Of a DNA stretch of 64,000 nt, positions 43,518-51,919 are shown piece by piece. The DNA comes from Paenibacillus_AP thailandensis (GTDB lineage: Bacteria; Bacillota; Bacilli; Paenibacillales; Paenibacillaceae). The translations under genes were made by a program, and so were the position numbers. The stretch lies in contig NZ_JBHUMY010000016.1 in the NCBI RefSeq assembly GCF_042685365.1, positions 124,001-188,000 of the forward strand, read 5' to 3'. Position 1 is the first letter of the stretch, and each line of letters starts with the position of its first letter. Under the pieces are notes generated by a model. It saw only the letters and a list, made by a program, of their open reading frames with translations, did no database searches and had not been told where the DNA came from.

Positions 43518-43751
43518 TTAATTAAAAGGCTCGTCGGCAATGCGGATCGAATCCGTCGGGCATCCGTCGCATGCGTCCTGCATGTCGTCCCACAGATCCT
43601 CAGGGATTTCCGTTACCCCTCTATTGCCGTCGTTATTGTATATAACTTCGGCGAGACCTTCGTCGTCGTAGTCGTAAATGTCCGGTGCCGTTGCGCCGCA
43701 AGCGCCGCAAGCGATGCAAGTGTCCTTCTCGACCCAAGTAAATTTAGCCAT
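43518..43751 (-). CDS. fer: 4Fe-4S ferredoxin
   Basis: 77-residue acidic electron carrier with a single [4Fe-4S] cluster. Ligands C12, C15 and C18 in TCIACGACGA and C64 in GCPTDSI; an additional C61 is present. The sequence is very close to Bacillus Fer (APDIYDYDDEGLA; ADEPF end). In Bacillales it serves cytochrome P450 and desaturase-type enzymes. Start ATG after CGGGAGGGAAAGAA. Monocistronic. Confidence 0.96.
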   Translation of the reverse strand: MAKFTWVEKDTCIACGACGATAPDIYDYDDEGLAEVIYNNDGNRGVTEIPEDLWDDMQDACDGCPTDSIRIADEPFN

Positions 43752-43832
43752 TTCTTTCCCTCCCGAATAATGTACAGAACACAGCTTTTCTCTTTAAAAT
43801 ATAAGGATCTATAAATTTGCTTTTTTATCGCC

Positions 43833-43893
43833 TTATATTTCTCGCGGAAACGGCCAGCCTATTTGACTAGGACTGGAAAAACGCTTCTGCTTG
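43833..43893 (+). repeat. dispersed palindromic repeat, copy C
   Basis: Plus-strand TTATATTTCTCGCGGAAACG, CCAGCCTA and TAGGACTGG arms, then AACGCTTCTGCTTG. The arms differ from other copies but remain complementary. AAATATAAGG at 43797-43806 is inverted to its AT-rich head. Located upstream of fer, opposite orientation. The remainder of 43752-44030 holds no gene. Confidence 0.65.
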
Positions 43894-44030
43894 CAAGAAT
43901 TTGCTTGTTTTGTGCAATGAATATACCCTAATCTTCAATATATAACAAGTCGCAAGGCATTTTCAACCATACCGTAAAAGATTGCGGTGGATTTATCATT
44001 TTTCCCAAAATCCGATGGCTCGTTTGTGCA

Positions 44031-45260
44031 TCATTCATTAACGTCTTCCGATGCTTTCGGCGTCCTCGTTGACGAGGCCATGCTTGCCGAACGGACGGCG
44101 TGCTCCCCGAATTTGTTCCTGAGCTTGTCCATGACATCGGCCAATGCGTCCTTGCGTGGCTGCTTTTCGTATTCGAACAAATCAAGCTGCACGGCCGTTT
44201 CGGCCTCCTCCGTCAAGCTTTGCAGCGTGACGCCCAATAGCCGGATCGGGTCGCCCTCCCGCCAATGTCGGTCAAGCAAATTCAACGCTTCCTTATAAAT
44301 ATCCGCCGTATGCCGGATTGGCGAAGGCAGCGTCCGCGAGCGGGTAATCGTCGTCATATCCGGCCTCCGCAGCGTAATTTGGACCGTTCCGGCTATGAGC
44401 CGCTGCGCCCGAAGCCGGCGTCCCGCGCGGTCGGACAACTCCAGCAATATGCGAGCCGCTTCTTCGCGGCCGGTTACATCGGCCGGCAGGGTCGTCGTAT
44501 GGCCGATCGATTTGCTCGGCCCGTCTTCCGGGTCGACGGGAGAATGATCGATGCCGTTCGCGGCAAGCTTCAGCCATTCCCCGTATACGCCGAAGTGCCG
44601 GACCAAAAAAGACTGATCGGCGGCGGCAAGCTGACCGATCGTCGTTATATTTAACCTTCTTAGCTTCTCCGCCGTTTTTCTGCCGACGCCGAACAACGTG
44701 TCGCACGGCTTGTCCCACATTAGCGCGGGCATATCCCGGATGCGAAGGATCGTAAGCCCGTTTGGTTTCTTCATGTCGGAAGCCATCTTCGCCAGAAGCT
44801 TGTTGGGGCCTATTCCGACGGAGCAAGGCAAGGAGCATTCCGTCTGTATTCTTTTTTGAATCGTTTCGGCGATTTGAATCGGAGTACCGAACAACCCCGA
44901 CCCCGTAATGTCCAGATAACATTCGTCGATCGAAACAGCTTGAACGAGCGGCGTATATTGACGGGCAATCGCCATAAACCGTTCCGAATATTTCCGGTAC
45001 AAGCGAAAATCGGGTTTAATCATAATCAGTTCCGGGCATAGCCGAAGCGCTTCCCGAATCGTCATTCCGGTCCTTACTCCTTTTGCCCTGGCGGCATAGG
45101 AGCAGGTCACCAGAATCCCTTTGCGCTGCTCGACGCTTCCGCCGACGGCCGTCGGCTTGTTTTTATACTTACCCGGCTCCTCCGCTTCATGCACCGAACA
45201 ATAAAAAGCGTTCATATCCAAATGAAGGATGACGCGACCGCCTTTTGTTTCCTGCTTCAT
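44031..45260 (-). CDS. dinB: DNA polymerase IV (Y family)
   Basis: 409-residue translesion polymerase. Catalytic carboxylates are in ILHLDMNAFYCSVHE (Asp14) and SIDECYLDITG; the helix-hairpin-helix is LFGVGRKTAEKLRRL; the little-finger domain follows (SIGHTTTLPADVTGREEAARI). The C-terminus lacks an obvious QLxLF clamp motif at the very end, but VQLDLFEYE about 45 residues from the end fits a beta-clamp-binding peptide. Start ATG 45260 after AAGGAAAGCG; the TTG nine codons upstream is less likely. No LexA box was found upstream by eye. Confidence 0.94.
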   Translation of the reverse strand: MKQETKGGRVILHLDMNAFYCSVHEAEEPGKYKNKPTAVGGSVEQRKGILVTCSYAARAKGVRTGMTIREALRLCPELIMIKPDFRLYRKYSERFMAIARQYTPLVQAVSIDECYLDITGSGLFGTPIQIAETIQKRIQTECSLPCSVGIGPNKLLAKMASDMKKPNGLTILRIRDMPALMWDKPCDTLFGVGRKTAEKLRRLNITTIGQLAAADQSFLVRHFGVYGEWLKLAANGIDHSPVDPEDGPSKSIGHTTTLPADVTGREEAARILLELSDRAGRRLRAQRLIAGTVQITLRRPDMTTITRSRTLPSPIRHTADIYKEALNLLDRHWREGDPIRLLGVTLQSLTEEAETAVQLDLFEYEKQPRKDALADVMDKLRNKFGEHAVRSASMASSTRTPKASEDVNE

Positions 45261-45482
45261 CGCTTTCCTTAAGCCTCCCGCGAGCAAAAAGCTTTGCCGA
45301 CCGTTTCCGATGCTTCAAGCATACCTCCGATTATTCGGCAAGGTCAACTTCCTTCCCGCTCATGTTTCGGGTAACCGTGCGTATACATTATTGTAGTAAT
45401 GCGTTTATGCATTATCTCTGCGCCACGTTCCACCGCGATGAAAAAAATTACGCCATCTCTCTACTTTCCAGCGAACAAATGG

Positions 45483-45488
45483 TATAAT
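45483..45488 (+). promoter_or_regulatory. extended -10 promoter of cimA
   Basis: TGGTATAAT (extended -10) with no good -35; the start would be near 45495, 46 bp before the start codon. Confidence 0.5.
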
Positions 45489-45540
45489 ACTTTAATACGA
45501 ACTTGACATGGGTTTCAGTAATGATAGGAGGCGTCCCGGC

Positions 45541-47154
45541 ATGACCATCAACATTTCCATATTTGACACGACATTGCGCGACGGCACGCAAGGCGAAGGA
45601 ATAAGCTTGTCCGCGGAAGACAAATTGAAAATCGCCGCAAAGCTCGACGCTCTCGGCGTTCATTATATTGAAGGCGGAAACCCCGGCAGCAACAGCAAAG
45701 ACATCGAGTTTTTCCAGCGCGTCAAGCAGCTTGGACTATCGGCCAAAATTACGGCATTCGGCAGCACGAGGAGAAAGAACAGCGTAGCCGAGCACGACAC
45801 GAGCTTGATGCGGATCGCGGAATCCGGCGTCAAAGCGGCGACGCTGGTCGGAAAGTCGTGGGATTTCCACGTGCACACCGCCCTGCAGACGACGCTTGAA
45901 GAGAATCTTTCCATGATTTACGACTCCATCGCCTTTCTGAAGCGCAACGGAATGGAAGCTTTGTTTGATGCGGAGCATTTTTTCGACGGCTACAAAAACA
46001 ATCCGGAATACGCGCTCGCCGTACTGCGCAAAGCGCAAGACGCGGGGGCGGATTGGATCGTCCTGTGCGATACGAACGGAGGCACGATGCCCGGAGAAAT
46101 TCACGACATCGTTACCCGTGTCCGCAGCGAGCTGACCGCCGACATCGGCATTCATACCCATAACGATTGCGAGCTGGCCGTTGCCAATTCCCTTGCGGCC
46201 GTTCAAGCGGGCGCCCGCCAAGTGCAAGGCACGATCAACGGCTACGGAGAACGCTGCGGCAATGCCAACCTGTGCTCGATTATTCCGAATTTGCAGCTGA
46301 AGCTTGGATATAACGTGCTTGGGGACGACCAGCTTAAGACGCTTACGGGCACGGCCCGCTACATCAGCGAAATCGCCAACGTCCATATGCCGGTCGGGCA
46401 GGCTTATGTCGGAAACGCGGCATTTGCCCATAAAGGGGGCATTCACGTATCCGCCATCCTCAAGGATTCCAAGACGTACGAGCATATTCAGCCGGAGCTG
46501 ATCGGCAACAAGCAGCGAATTCTCGTATCCGAGCTGGCGGGACAAAGCAACATCGTATCGAAAGCGCAGGAAATGGGCCTGGACGTCAATGCCAACAACG
46601 AGAAAACGAAGCAAATTATCGACCGGATCAAGGAGCTCGAGCATCAAGGATACCAATTCGAAGGCGCGGACGCATCCATGGAGCTTCTGCTTCGGGAGGC
46701 CTTCGACGGAACGAAAGAAGCGTTTAAAGTCGAATCGTTTAAAATGCTTGTCGATCGGGGTAACGGCAGCATGGTATCCGAAGCGATCGTCAAGCTGAAC
46801 GTGGACGGAACGCCGGTGTACACCGCGGCGGAAGGCAACGGTCCGGTCAACGCGCTGGACAACGCTTTGCGGAAAGCGCTGCTTCCGTTTTATCCGAAAA
46901 TCGACGAATTCCATCTGGCCGACTATAAAGTCCGCGTCCTGGACGAAAAGGGCGCGACGGCCGCCAAAGTGCGGGTGCTGATCGAATCGGCCGGCCCGGA
47001 CAACACCTGGAGCACCGTAGGCGTCTCCAGCAACGTAATCGAAGCCAGCTGGGAGGCGCTTGTCGACAGCTTCCGTTACGCCCTGCTTCACATGGATAAA
47101 GTGGACGTCGTTCCCGCCGATCAGTCCGAACGCGTCGGTTTGGTCAATCAGTAA
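45541..47154 (+). CDS. cimA: (R)-citramalate synthase
   Basis: 537-residue enzyme condensing pyruvate and acetyl-CoA to (R)-citramalate, the first step of the threonine-independent isoleucine route. HMGL-like TIM barrel: SIFDTTLRDGTQGEGISLSA (metal-binding Asp), YIEGGNPGSNSKD, DWIVLCDTNGGTMP, IGIHTHNDCELAVANSL; the C-terminal LeuA dimer/allosteric domain lies after about residue 390. The GEG after DGTQ and the GGNPGSN motif favour CimA over 2-isopropylmalate synthase. Start ATG 45541 behind AGGAGGCGTCCCGGC. No other ilv/leu genes are near. A CimA-type homocitrate synthase activity cannot be excluded. Confidence 0.92.
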   Translation: MTINISIFDTTLRDGTQGEGISLSAEDKLKIAAKLDALGVHYIEGGNPGSNSKDIEFFQRVKQLGLSAKITAFGSTRRKNSVAEHDTSLMRIAESGVKAATLVGKSWDFHVHTALQTTLEENLSMIYDSIAFLKRNGMEALFDAEHFFDGYKNNPEYALAVLRKAQDAGADWIVLCDTNGGTMPGEIHDIVTRVRSELTADIGIHTHNDCELAVANSLAAVQAGARQVQGTINGYGERCGNANLCSIIPNLQLKLGYNVLGDDQLKTLTGTARYISEIANVHMPVGQAYVGNAAFAHKGGIHVSAILKDSKTYEHIQPELIGNKQRILVSELAGQSNIVSKAQEMGLDVNANNEKTKQIIDRIKELEHQGYQFEGADASMELLLREAFDGTKEAFKVESFKMLVDRGNGSMVSEAIVKLNVDGTPVYTAAEGNGPVNALDNALRKALLPFYPKIDEFHLADYKVRVLDEKGATAAKVRVLIESAGPDNTWSTVGVSSNVIEASWEALVDSFRYALLHMDKVDVVPADQSERVGLVNQ

Positions 47155-47176
47155 CGGTCGGGTTCATTTTACGAAA

Positions 47177-47222
47177 AAACGGTGCGGAAGGCTTGTTCGC
47201 CTTCGCACCGTTTCTCGTTTTT
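47177..47222. terminator. bidirectional terminator cimA / thioredoxin-like gene
   Basis: Stem AAACGGTGCGGAAGGC / GCCTTCGCACCGTTT with loop TTGTTC, followed by CTCGTTTTT; an AAAAAA tract precedes it for the opposite strand. Confidence 0.9.
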
Positions 47223-47758
47223 CAAATATATTTCTCGATTAGACGTTCCCATTCTTCGTATGGAATGACCCCGTTTATCCGTTCGCGGATAACGCCGGAT
47301 TGGTCGATGAGAAACGTCGTCGGAAAAGTTTCTACTTTGTAAGTATCCGTCACGTTGCCGTCTCGGTCCATGAGAATGGGAAAGGTCAGTTCATGATCGG
47401 CAACAAATTGTCTTGCCGCTCTTTCTTTATCGTATTTTGTCGAATTTAGCCCGTACATGATCAGCTTGCCGCCGTATTTCTCATAGATCTTCTGAAGATC
47501 CGGCGCTTCGAGCTCGCAAGGCCCGCACCAGGACGCCCAGAAGTTGACGAATTGGAGCTTCCCTTGCCCGCCTCCGACCGGATGCGGCTGCTCGTCCATA
47601 TCAGGCAAACGAAAAGCAAGCGACTCCGATCCCGCCTTCGGCTTGAAGCCTTCCGCGGACAACGCCGTTTCGGAGCCGCCGCCCGCAAAGTAGAAATAAC
47701 AGGCAAATGCGGCAAGAACGAATGCGGTTGCAAAATAACCGGCTGCTTTTTTCATCAT
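47222..47758 (-). CDS. TlpA/ResA-like membrane-anchored thiol-disulfide oxidoreductase
   Basis: 178-residue thioredoxin-fold protein on the outside of the membrane. N-terminal signal anchor (about 6-24), catalytic WCGPC (C78, C81) in FVNFWASWCGPCELEAPDLQ, and the cis-proline loop TFPTTFLID. Similar to ResA/StoA types, which reduce apocytochromes or act in spore cortex formation, but those proteins usually have CEPC and this has CGPC, so the specific role is open. Start ATG 47758 with AAGGAAGGACT. Confidence 0.9.
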   Translation of the reverse strand: MMKKAAGYFATAFVLAAFACYFYFAGGGSETALSAEGFKPKAGSESLAFRLPDMDEQPHPVGGGQGKLQFVNFWASWCGPCELEAPDLQKIYEKYGGKLIMYGLNSTKYDKERAARQFVADHELTFPILMDRDGNVTDTYKVETFPTTFLIDQSGVIRERINGVIPYEEWERLIEKYI

Positions 47759-47899
47759 AGTCCTTCCTTCATTTCCATTTTCTATGGCCTCATCGTATCA
47801 CGGAGCGGATACGGCCTGCAAGTTATCGGCCGACTATACGGGTTCGCCGCTTGGTAACCGCCCCTTTACTATTCGAAAAATCGGAAAGGAACATGCATC

Positions 47900-48364
47900 G
47901 TGAACCGCCATAAATATTTTGCATCCATAACCAAAGAAGCGCTTGAGGATATGCTTAACGATTGCGTATCGCGATATCCCGAAGAAGCCTGCGGAATGCT
48001 GGGCGGCATTTACGAATCCGAAAGCCGATCCTGGATCGTACAATCCGCGATTCCGATCGCCAATGTCCATCCTACCCCGGGGACGGCTTTCGCTTTTGAT
48101 CCCGCATCCTGGATCAAGCACTACTTTGGCATGACGAATAACCGGCAGCAATTTGCCGGCATTTATCATTCGCATCCCAGCGCGCCTCCCGTTCCTTCCG
48201 TAAAGGATGAAACGGGGTTCGCTTTCTCGCAGCCCGAATTGAACTACTGGATTATTTCCTTCCCTTCCGACCCGCGAGCCGGCCGCAGCCATAACTTGCC
48301 GCTCGTTCAGCCCTACCGCTTCGCGGACAATGCGTTTTACCCCGTTCCTTTAATAATTGCTTAA
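47900..48364 (+). CDS. stand-alone JAMM/MPN metallopeptidase
   Basis: 154-residue Mov34/MPN/PAD-1 (M67) protein. The JAMM zinc motif is complete: Glu at 28-29 (PEEACGMLGG), H90-S-H92-P, S100 and D103 (HxH-x10-D). Bacterial members remove C-terminal residues from ubiquitin-like or sulfur-carrier proteins (as in cysteine synthesis with CysM/ThiS-like carriers). No ThiS- or MoaD-like gene is adjacent, so the partner is not visible. Start GTG at 47900 after AAAGGAACATGCATC. Its 3' end overlaps the convergent exonuclease gene by 15 bp. Confidence 0.88.
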   Translation: MNRHKYFASITKEALEDMLNDCVSRYPEEACGMLGGIYESESRSWIVQSAIPIANVHPTPGTAFAFDPASWIKHYFGMTNNRQQFAGIYHSHPSAPPVPSVKDETGFAFSQPELNYWIISFPSDPRAGRSHNLPLVQPYRFADNAFYPVPLIIA

Positions 48365-49087
48365 ATAAGCGTACAAATCTCCGAGCGTTACGATCTGTCT
48401 TTCTTTGATTTTCCGCAAATAGATTTGCCACAGCTTCGCCGTCATCAGCGAATCCTCCAGCGCATGATGGCGCTGCGTAATCGGAATGCCGTTGGCGGCC
48501 AGAACTTCGTCCAATCCGTAGCTCTCCATCTTCGGTTCCAGCCACTTCCCGACCAGCATCGTATCCAGTACGCGGTGATTCAAGCTAACTCTCGACGTCT
48601 TCCACAAAGCGGCATTCAGAAACTGCTTGTCATGCCCCGCAGCATGGGCGATCAGCAATCTTTTGCCGACAAACTCCATAAAATCATGCAGCGTTTGCAT
48701 TAAATCCGGAGCCTCGCCTGCCATTTCGTTCGTAATGCCGGTAAGCTCCGTAATCGAAGCCGGAATGCGCCGTTTCGGGTTCACGAGGCTGTAGAACGTT
48801 TGCTCTTTGTCAATCCGATCTCCGATCATTCGAACGGCGCCGAACGATATGATTTCGTCTCCGTTTGCGGCATAAAATCCGGTCGTTTCCAGATCGAATA
48901 CGACATATTCCATTTCCGACAGAGGCGTCTCCAGCATCGGCTGCTTGCGCTGTTCTTTATTGATGGATCGGATGAAGGCCATTTGTTGCGCGTTCTGAGA
49001 GCCGAGAATCGAAGCGATGGCAGGCGTAACGCCTCCCATCTTATAGAGGTTCCACATCCGTCCGACGCCTTTCGGTTGATCATTCAT
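48350..49087 (-). CDS. DnaQ-like DEDDh 3'-5' exonuclease
   Basis: 245-residue protein with an N-terminal helical part (1-58) and an exonuclease domain. Exo I D65-x-E67 in VVFDLETTGF, Exo II around AHAAGHDKQFLN (Asp153), Exo III H207-H208...D212 in RHHALEDSLMTAKLW. It resembles PolC/DnaQ epsilon exonuclease domains but is not attached to a polymerase. The gene begins 14 bp after the DUF294 gene and is the third gene of amt-DUF294-exonuclease. A role in DNA or RNA trimming is inferred from fold only. Confidence 0.88.
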   Translation of the reverse strand: MNDQPKGVGRMWNLYKMGGVTPAIASILGSQNAQQMAFIRSINKEQRKQPMLETPLSEMEYVVFDLETTGFYAANGDEIISFGAVRMIGDRIDKEQTFYSLVNPKRRIPASITELTGITNEMAGEAPDLMQTLHDFMEFVGKRLLIAHAAGHDKQFLNAALWKTSRVSLNHRVLDTMLVGKWLEPKMESYGLDEVLAANGIPITQRHHALEDSLMTAKLWQIYLRKIKERQIVTLGDLYAYLSNY

Positions 49088-49101
49088 GAATAAGCACCGC
49101 C

Positions 49102-50169
49102 TTACTTGAACCTGCCCATAGTTTGCTTATACACTTCGCGCTGAAGTTTTTTCCCGATGCGGAGCCCGCTTTTCAGTTCGTCCGTCATTTCCTTGGACAG
49201 CTTCGAGCTCGCCAGCTTTCCGTTGTTCGCATACCAGCCGTTCTCCCGGATCGTCATCGTCATTAAGCGGAGCCGGACAAAAAGCCGGAACGCTTGCTCA
49301 TATTTCAAGCCTTCTTCCTGCTTGATCGCTCCCGTTTCCACCAGCTTCCTCAGTCTGGCGAACGTGGATGTCTCCTCGACGCCGGCCCGGATCGCCATAA
49401 GCCGAATGGCGTTGACCATCGGAATATAAGCGCCGTATTTGATATCCAGGCTCCCGGCATTTTCGCCGTATCTCTCCTTCAGCAGTTGTCCGAATACGTT
49501 AAGCAGCACCTTATGGCGCATCGTATTGTCCAGCATCCGCTTTACGATCAGAGGATGATCCAGCGTGTCGTTGAAATAATGGCGCTTCAATCGCTTCGCC
49601 AAATCGTGTTCCCCGTATACCGACCTGCAATCCGCTATAATAAGCAAGTAGCGGACCGACTCCCATGCCGGTTCCGAAAACCATCCGTTCAGCTTTTCTT
49701 TCCACTCTTCCAGGCTTAAGCACCATTCCGGATTGTCGCTTAGCACATTGCCTTCGCACGGCGGATAACCGACCCGCTTCAAATAATCCACGACCGTTCC
49801 CGCCAGTTGCAAAAAATATTGCTTTGCCGCAGCATGGTCCGCCGCAGGCTCCTCGTAGATCAGACCGCTGTCCTGATCGCTGGATAGCGTCTGCTCGATG
49901 CGCCCTCCGCTGCCGAACAATAAATAAGCATATGGCACGGGGGGAGAACCCATCCCCAACCGTGCCATTTCCGCTTCCGCGAGCTGTACGGCACGGCGGA
50001 TCACCGCGTCGTGCAGCTCGTTGAGTTGTAGATTAAACTGTTCGACCGGGCTAGTCGGGAGTATCGCCTCCATATGCTCCTGCGCTTGCAGCCTCAAGGC
50101 GCGCAGCACATGGACATCATCAGCGGACCCGATTTGTTTAAGCAATTGTACCCGTAACGGATCGGCCAT
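49102..50169 (-). CDS. DUF294 GlnD-like nucleotidyltransferase
   Basis: 355-residue cytoplasmic protein. Residues 1-60 are helical; the nucleotidyltransferase core has the pol-beta signature FGSGGR (86-90) followed by SSDQD (98 and 100 acidic), as in the DUF294/GlnD group; the second half (from about 200) is the helical putative substrate-binding domain (DUF294_C: RMLDNTMRHKVLLNVFGQLL). GlnD proteins uridylylate PII; whether this one modifies a protein is unknown. It starts 27 bp after the amt stop on the same strand, without a terminator, and precedes a DnaQ-like exonuclease. ATG with GAGGGGAGAG upstream. Confidence 0.87.
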   Translation of the reverse strand: MADPLRVQLLKQIGSADDVHVLRALRLQAQEHMEAILPTSPVEQFNLQLNELHDAVIRRAVQLAEAEMARLGMGSPPVPYAYLLFGSGGRIEQTLSSDQDSGLIYEEPAADHAAAKQYFLQLAGTVVDYLKRVGYPPCEGNVLSDNPEWCLSLEEWKEKLNGWFSEPAWESVRYLLIIADCRSVYGEHDLAKRLKRHYFNDTLDHPLIVKRMLDNTMRHKVLLNVFGQLLKERYGENAGSLDIKYGAYIPMVNAIRLMAIRAGVEETSTFARLRKLVETGAIKQEEGLKYEQAFRLFVRLRLMTMTIRENGWYANNGKLASSKLSKEMTDELKSGLRIGKKLQREVYKQTMGRFK

Positions 50170-50196
50170 CCGATGTTCTCTCCCCTCGGTCTTCTA

Positions 50197-51549
50197 TTAT
50201 CCTTGAATGCCTTGGCCCTTTTTCATTTGCTCAGGATAACCGTAAGCCCCGTGCTCGCTGATGTCAAGACCGACGATTTCTTGCTCCTCCGTTACGCGGA
50301 AGCCGATGAACATTTTCATGACGCCTAGAACGAGGAAGGAAGCCGCCATGACGAACGCGCCGCAAACGACGACGGATTCGAGCTGAACCCACAGCTGCTT
50401 GAAGCTGCCCGTATCGATCAAGCCGCCTTGGCCGATGCCCACTTTCTCAGCCAGCTCGGTCGTAGCGAAAATACCGTTGGCCAGCGTTCCCCAAATACCG
50501 GCGATGCCGTGAACGGACAAAGCGTAAATCGGATCGTCCACTTTGATTTTCTCGAAAAACTTCGCGCTGAATACAACCAGGATGCCGGCTACAAGACCGA
50601 TTACGACGGCGGCCCAAGGTTCGACGAACGCGCAAGATGCCGTAATGGCAACGAGGCCTGCAAGCGTGCCGTTCAGCGTTGCGGTAATGTCGGCTTTGCC
50701 CAGAATCGCCCAAGAGGTAAGAAGCGACGCAACCGCCCCTGCGCCTGCGCCAAGCATCGTCGTGAAGCCTACGTAAGCGAAAAATCCGTCGCCGATCGCT
50801 ACCGTGGAGCCGGCGTTAAAGCCAAACCAGCCTACCCACAGAAGAAGTACGGACAGTGCCGTAAACACTTGGTTATGTCCTTGAATTTCGTTGGCGGAAC
50901 CGTCTTTATTAAATTTGCCGATACGCGGTTTCAGCAATACCGTTGCCGCGAACGCCGCGATGGCGCCGGACAAGTGAACGACCGTCGAACCTGCAAAGTC
51001 TTGCGCCCCGTCATTGAACAGCCAGCCGCCGCCCCAGATCCAATGCGCGACGATCGGATAAATCAAACCTACGAAGAAAATCGTAAAAATAAGGTAAGAA
51101 GACAATTTGGCGCGTTCCGCGAAGCCGCCCCATGCGATGGAAAGCGACACGATGGCGAACGCAAGCTGGAACAGCCAGTATACTGCGGAAGGATAGTTGT
51201 CGCCTTCCCCCGCTGCGAACGGCGGGCTATAGAAAAAGTCTCCCCAGCCGATAAACGCGTTGCCGCCGCCGAATGAAATGCCGTAGCCGATAGCCCAGTA
51301 AACCAGAGCTCCGAGGCCTGCCGTAAAGATCGTTTTGCCGGCGACGTGACCGGCGTTCTTCATACGGGTCGATCCTGTTTCAAGAAGGATGAAGCCGCCT
51401 TGCATCAATAATACAAGAACGAATGCGACCATTATCCAGAGCGAGTTCAAGCCCATGTTGAGCGTTGCGCCCGACGGATCTTCGGCGAACGCCATCGCAG
51501 GGAATAAAACGCACAGCAACCCCAAAGCTAACACCATTTTTTTAATCAA
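50197..51549 (-). CDS. amt: ammonium transporter (Amt family)
   Basis: 450-residue channel for ammonium. A cleavable signal-like N-terminus (LALGLLCVLFPAMAFA) and eleven hydrophobic segments; the family signatures DFAGSTVVHLSGAIAAFAAT and GFNAGSTVAIGDGFF, the twin-His pore residues (HLSG and SVHGIAGIWG), and TASCAFVEPWAAVVIG are present. The cytoplasmic tail ends KMFIGFRVTEEQEIVGLDIS EHGAYGYPEQ, the usual PII-responsive tail, but no glnK/glnB gene follows; a DUF294 nucleotidyltransferase gene does. The start is probably TTG at 51549 (AGGGAG with 8-nt spacing). Regulated by a GlnR/TnrA box. Confidence 0.96.
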   Translation of the reverse strand: MIKKMVLALGLLCVLFPAMAFAEDPSGATLNMGLNSLWIMVAFVLVLLMQGGFILLETGSTRMKNAGHVAGKTIFTAGLGALVYWAIGYGISFGGGNAFIGWGDFFYSPPFAAGEGDNYPSAVYWLFQLAFAIVSLSIAWGGFAERAKLSSYLIFTIFFVGLIYPIVAHWIWGGGWLFNDGAQDFAGSTVVHLSGAIAAFAATVLLKPRIGKFNKDGSANEIQGHNQVFTALSVLLLWVGWFGFNAGSTVAIGDGFFAYVGFTTMLGAGAGAVASLLTSWAILGKADITATLNGTLAGLVAITASCAFVEPWAAVVIGLVAGILVVFSAKFFEKIKVDDPIYALSVHGIAGIWGTLANGIFATTELAEKVGIGQGGLIDTGSFKQLWVQLESVVVCGAFVMAASFLVLGVMKMFIGFRVTEEQEIVGLDISEHGAYGYPEQMKKGQGIQG

Positions 51550-51566
51550 TACGACCACTCCCTAAA

Positions 51567-51583
51567 TGTGATATTCCCTAACA
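51567..51583 (-). promoter_or_regulatory. GlnR/TnrA nitrogen-control box
   Basis: TGTTAGGGAATATCACA on the minus strand matches TGTNA-N7-TNACA exactly. It lies between the predicted transcription start (near 51598) and the amt start codon, a position suited to repression. Confidence 0.8.
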
Positions 51584-51604
51584 TGAGAGGAAAGACTTAA
51601 TGAC

Positions 51605-51633
51605 ATTATAGTCAGAAATACTTAGTTTGACAA
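51605..51633 (-). promoter_or_regulatory. sigma-A promoter of amt
   Basis: Minus-strand TTGTCA, 17-nt spacer, TATAAT. The -10 is embedded in TGACTATAATGTCA, itself a palindrome. Confidence 0.8.
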
Positions 51634-51663
51634 TACGGAATCTTCTTGTTCTTGCAAAAAATC

Positions 51664-51704
51664 TAACGTTCGTGCCTCTACTGTATACGAACGTTAAGTT
51701 TTTT
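51664..51704. terminator. bidirectional terminator-like hairpin without flanking gene
   Basis: Arms TAACGTTCGT and ACGAACGTTA with a 13-nt loop; followed by AGTTTTTT on the plus strand and GATTTTTT on the minus strand. The 51,634-51,919 stretch has no coding gene, so the transcript it ends is unknown; the site could also be an operator. Confidence 0.5.
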
Positions 51705-51919
51705 CACGGTTAACGTCTGTTTGAAGGAGCTAGAAGTTTAATTTTTCGCCTTTTTTGATTAGCATCGCGGCTCTTCGAATCTATAAAACGTCTCCGTTTT
51801 ACCGCGAGAAAACGTCCATGTAACACGTTTGACTGTATGGTTGCTTTCCGATTATTATTAATTAAGGAAAGGTTGAAGCGATCGACTTTGCGATTTTTTA
51901 TTTAAACGAGGTGAGCGAA

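Noticed and set aside
45736..47091. 451-codon open frame on the minus strand opposite cimA
   Set aside because: Antisense shadow of cimA with no ribosome binding site or domain.
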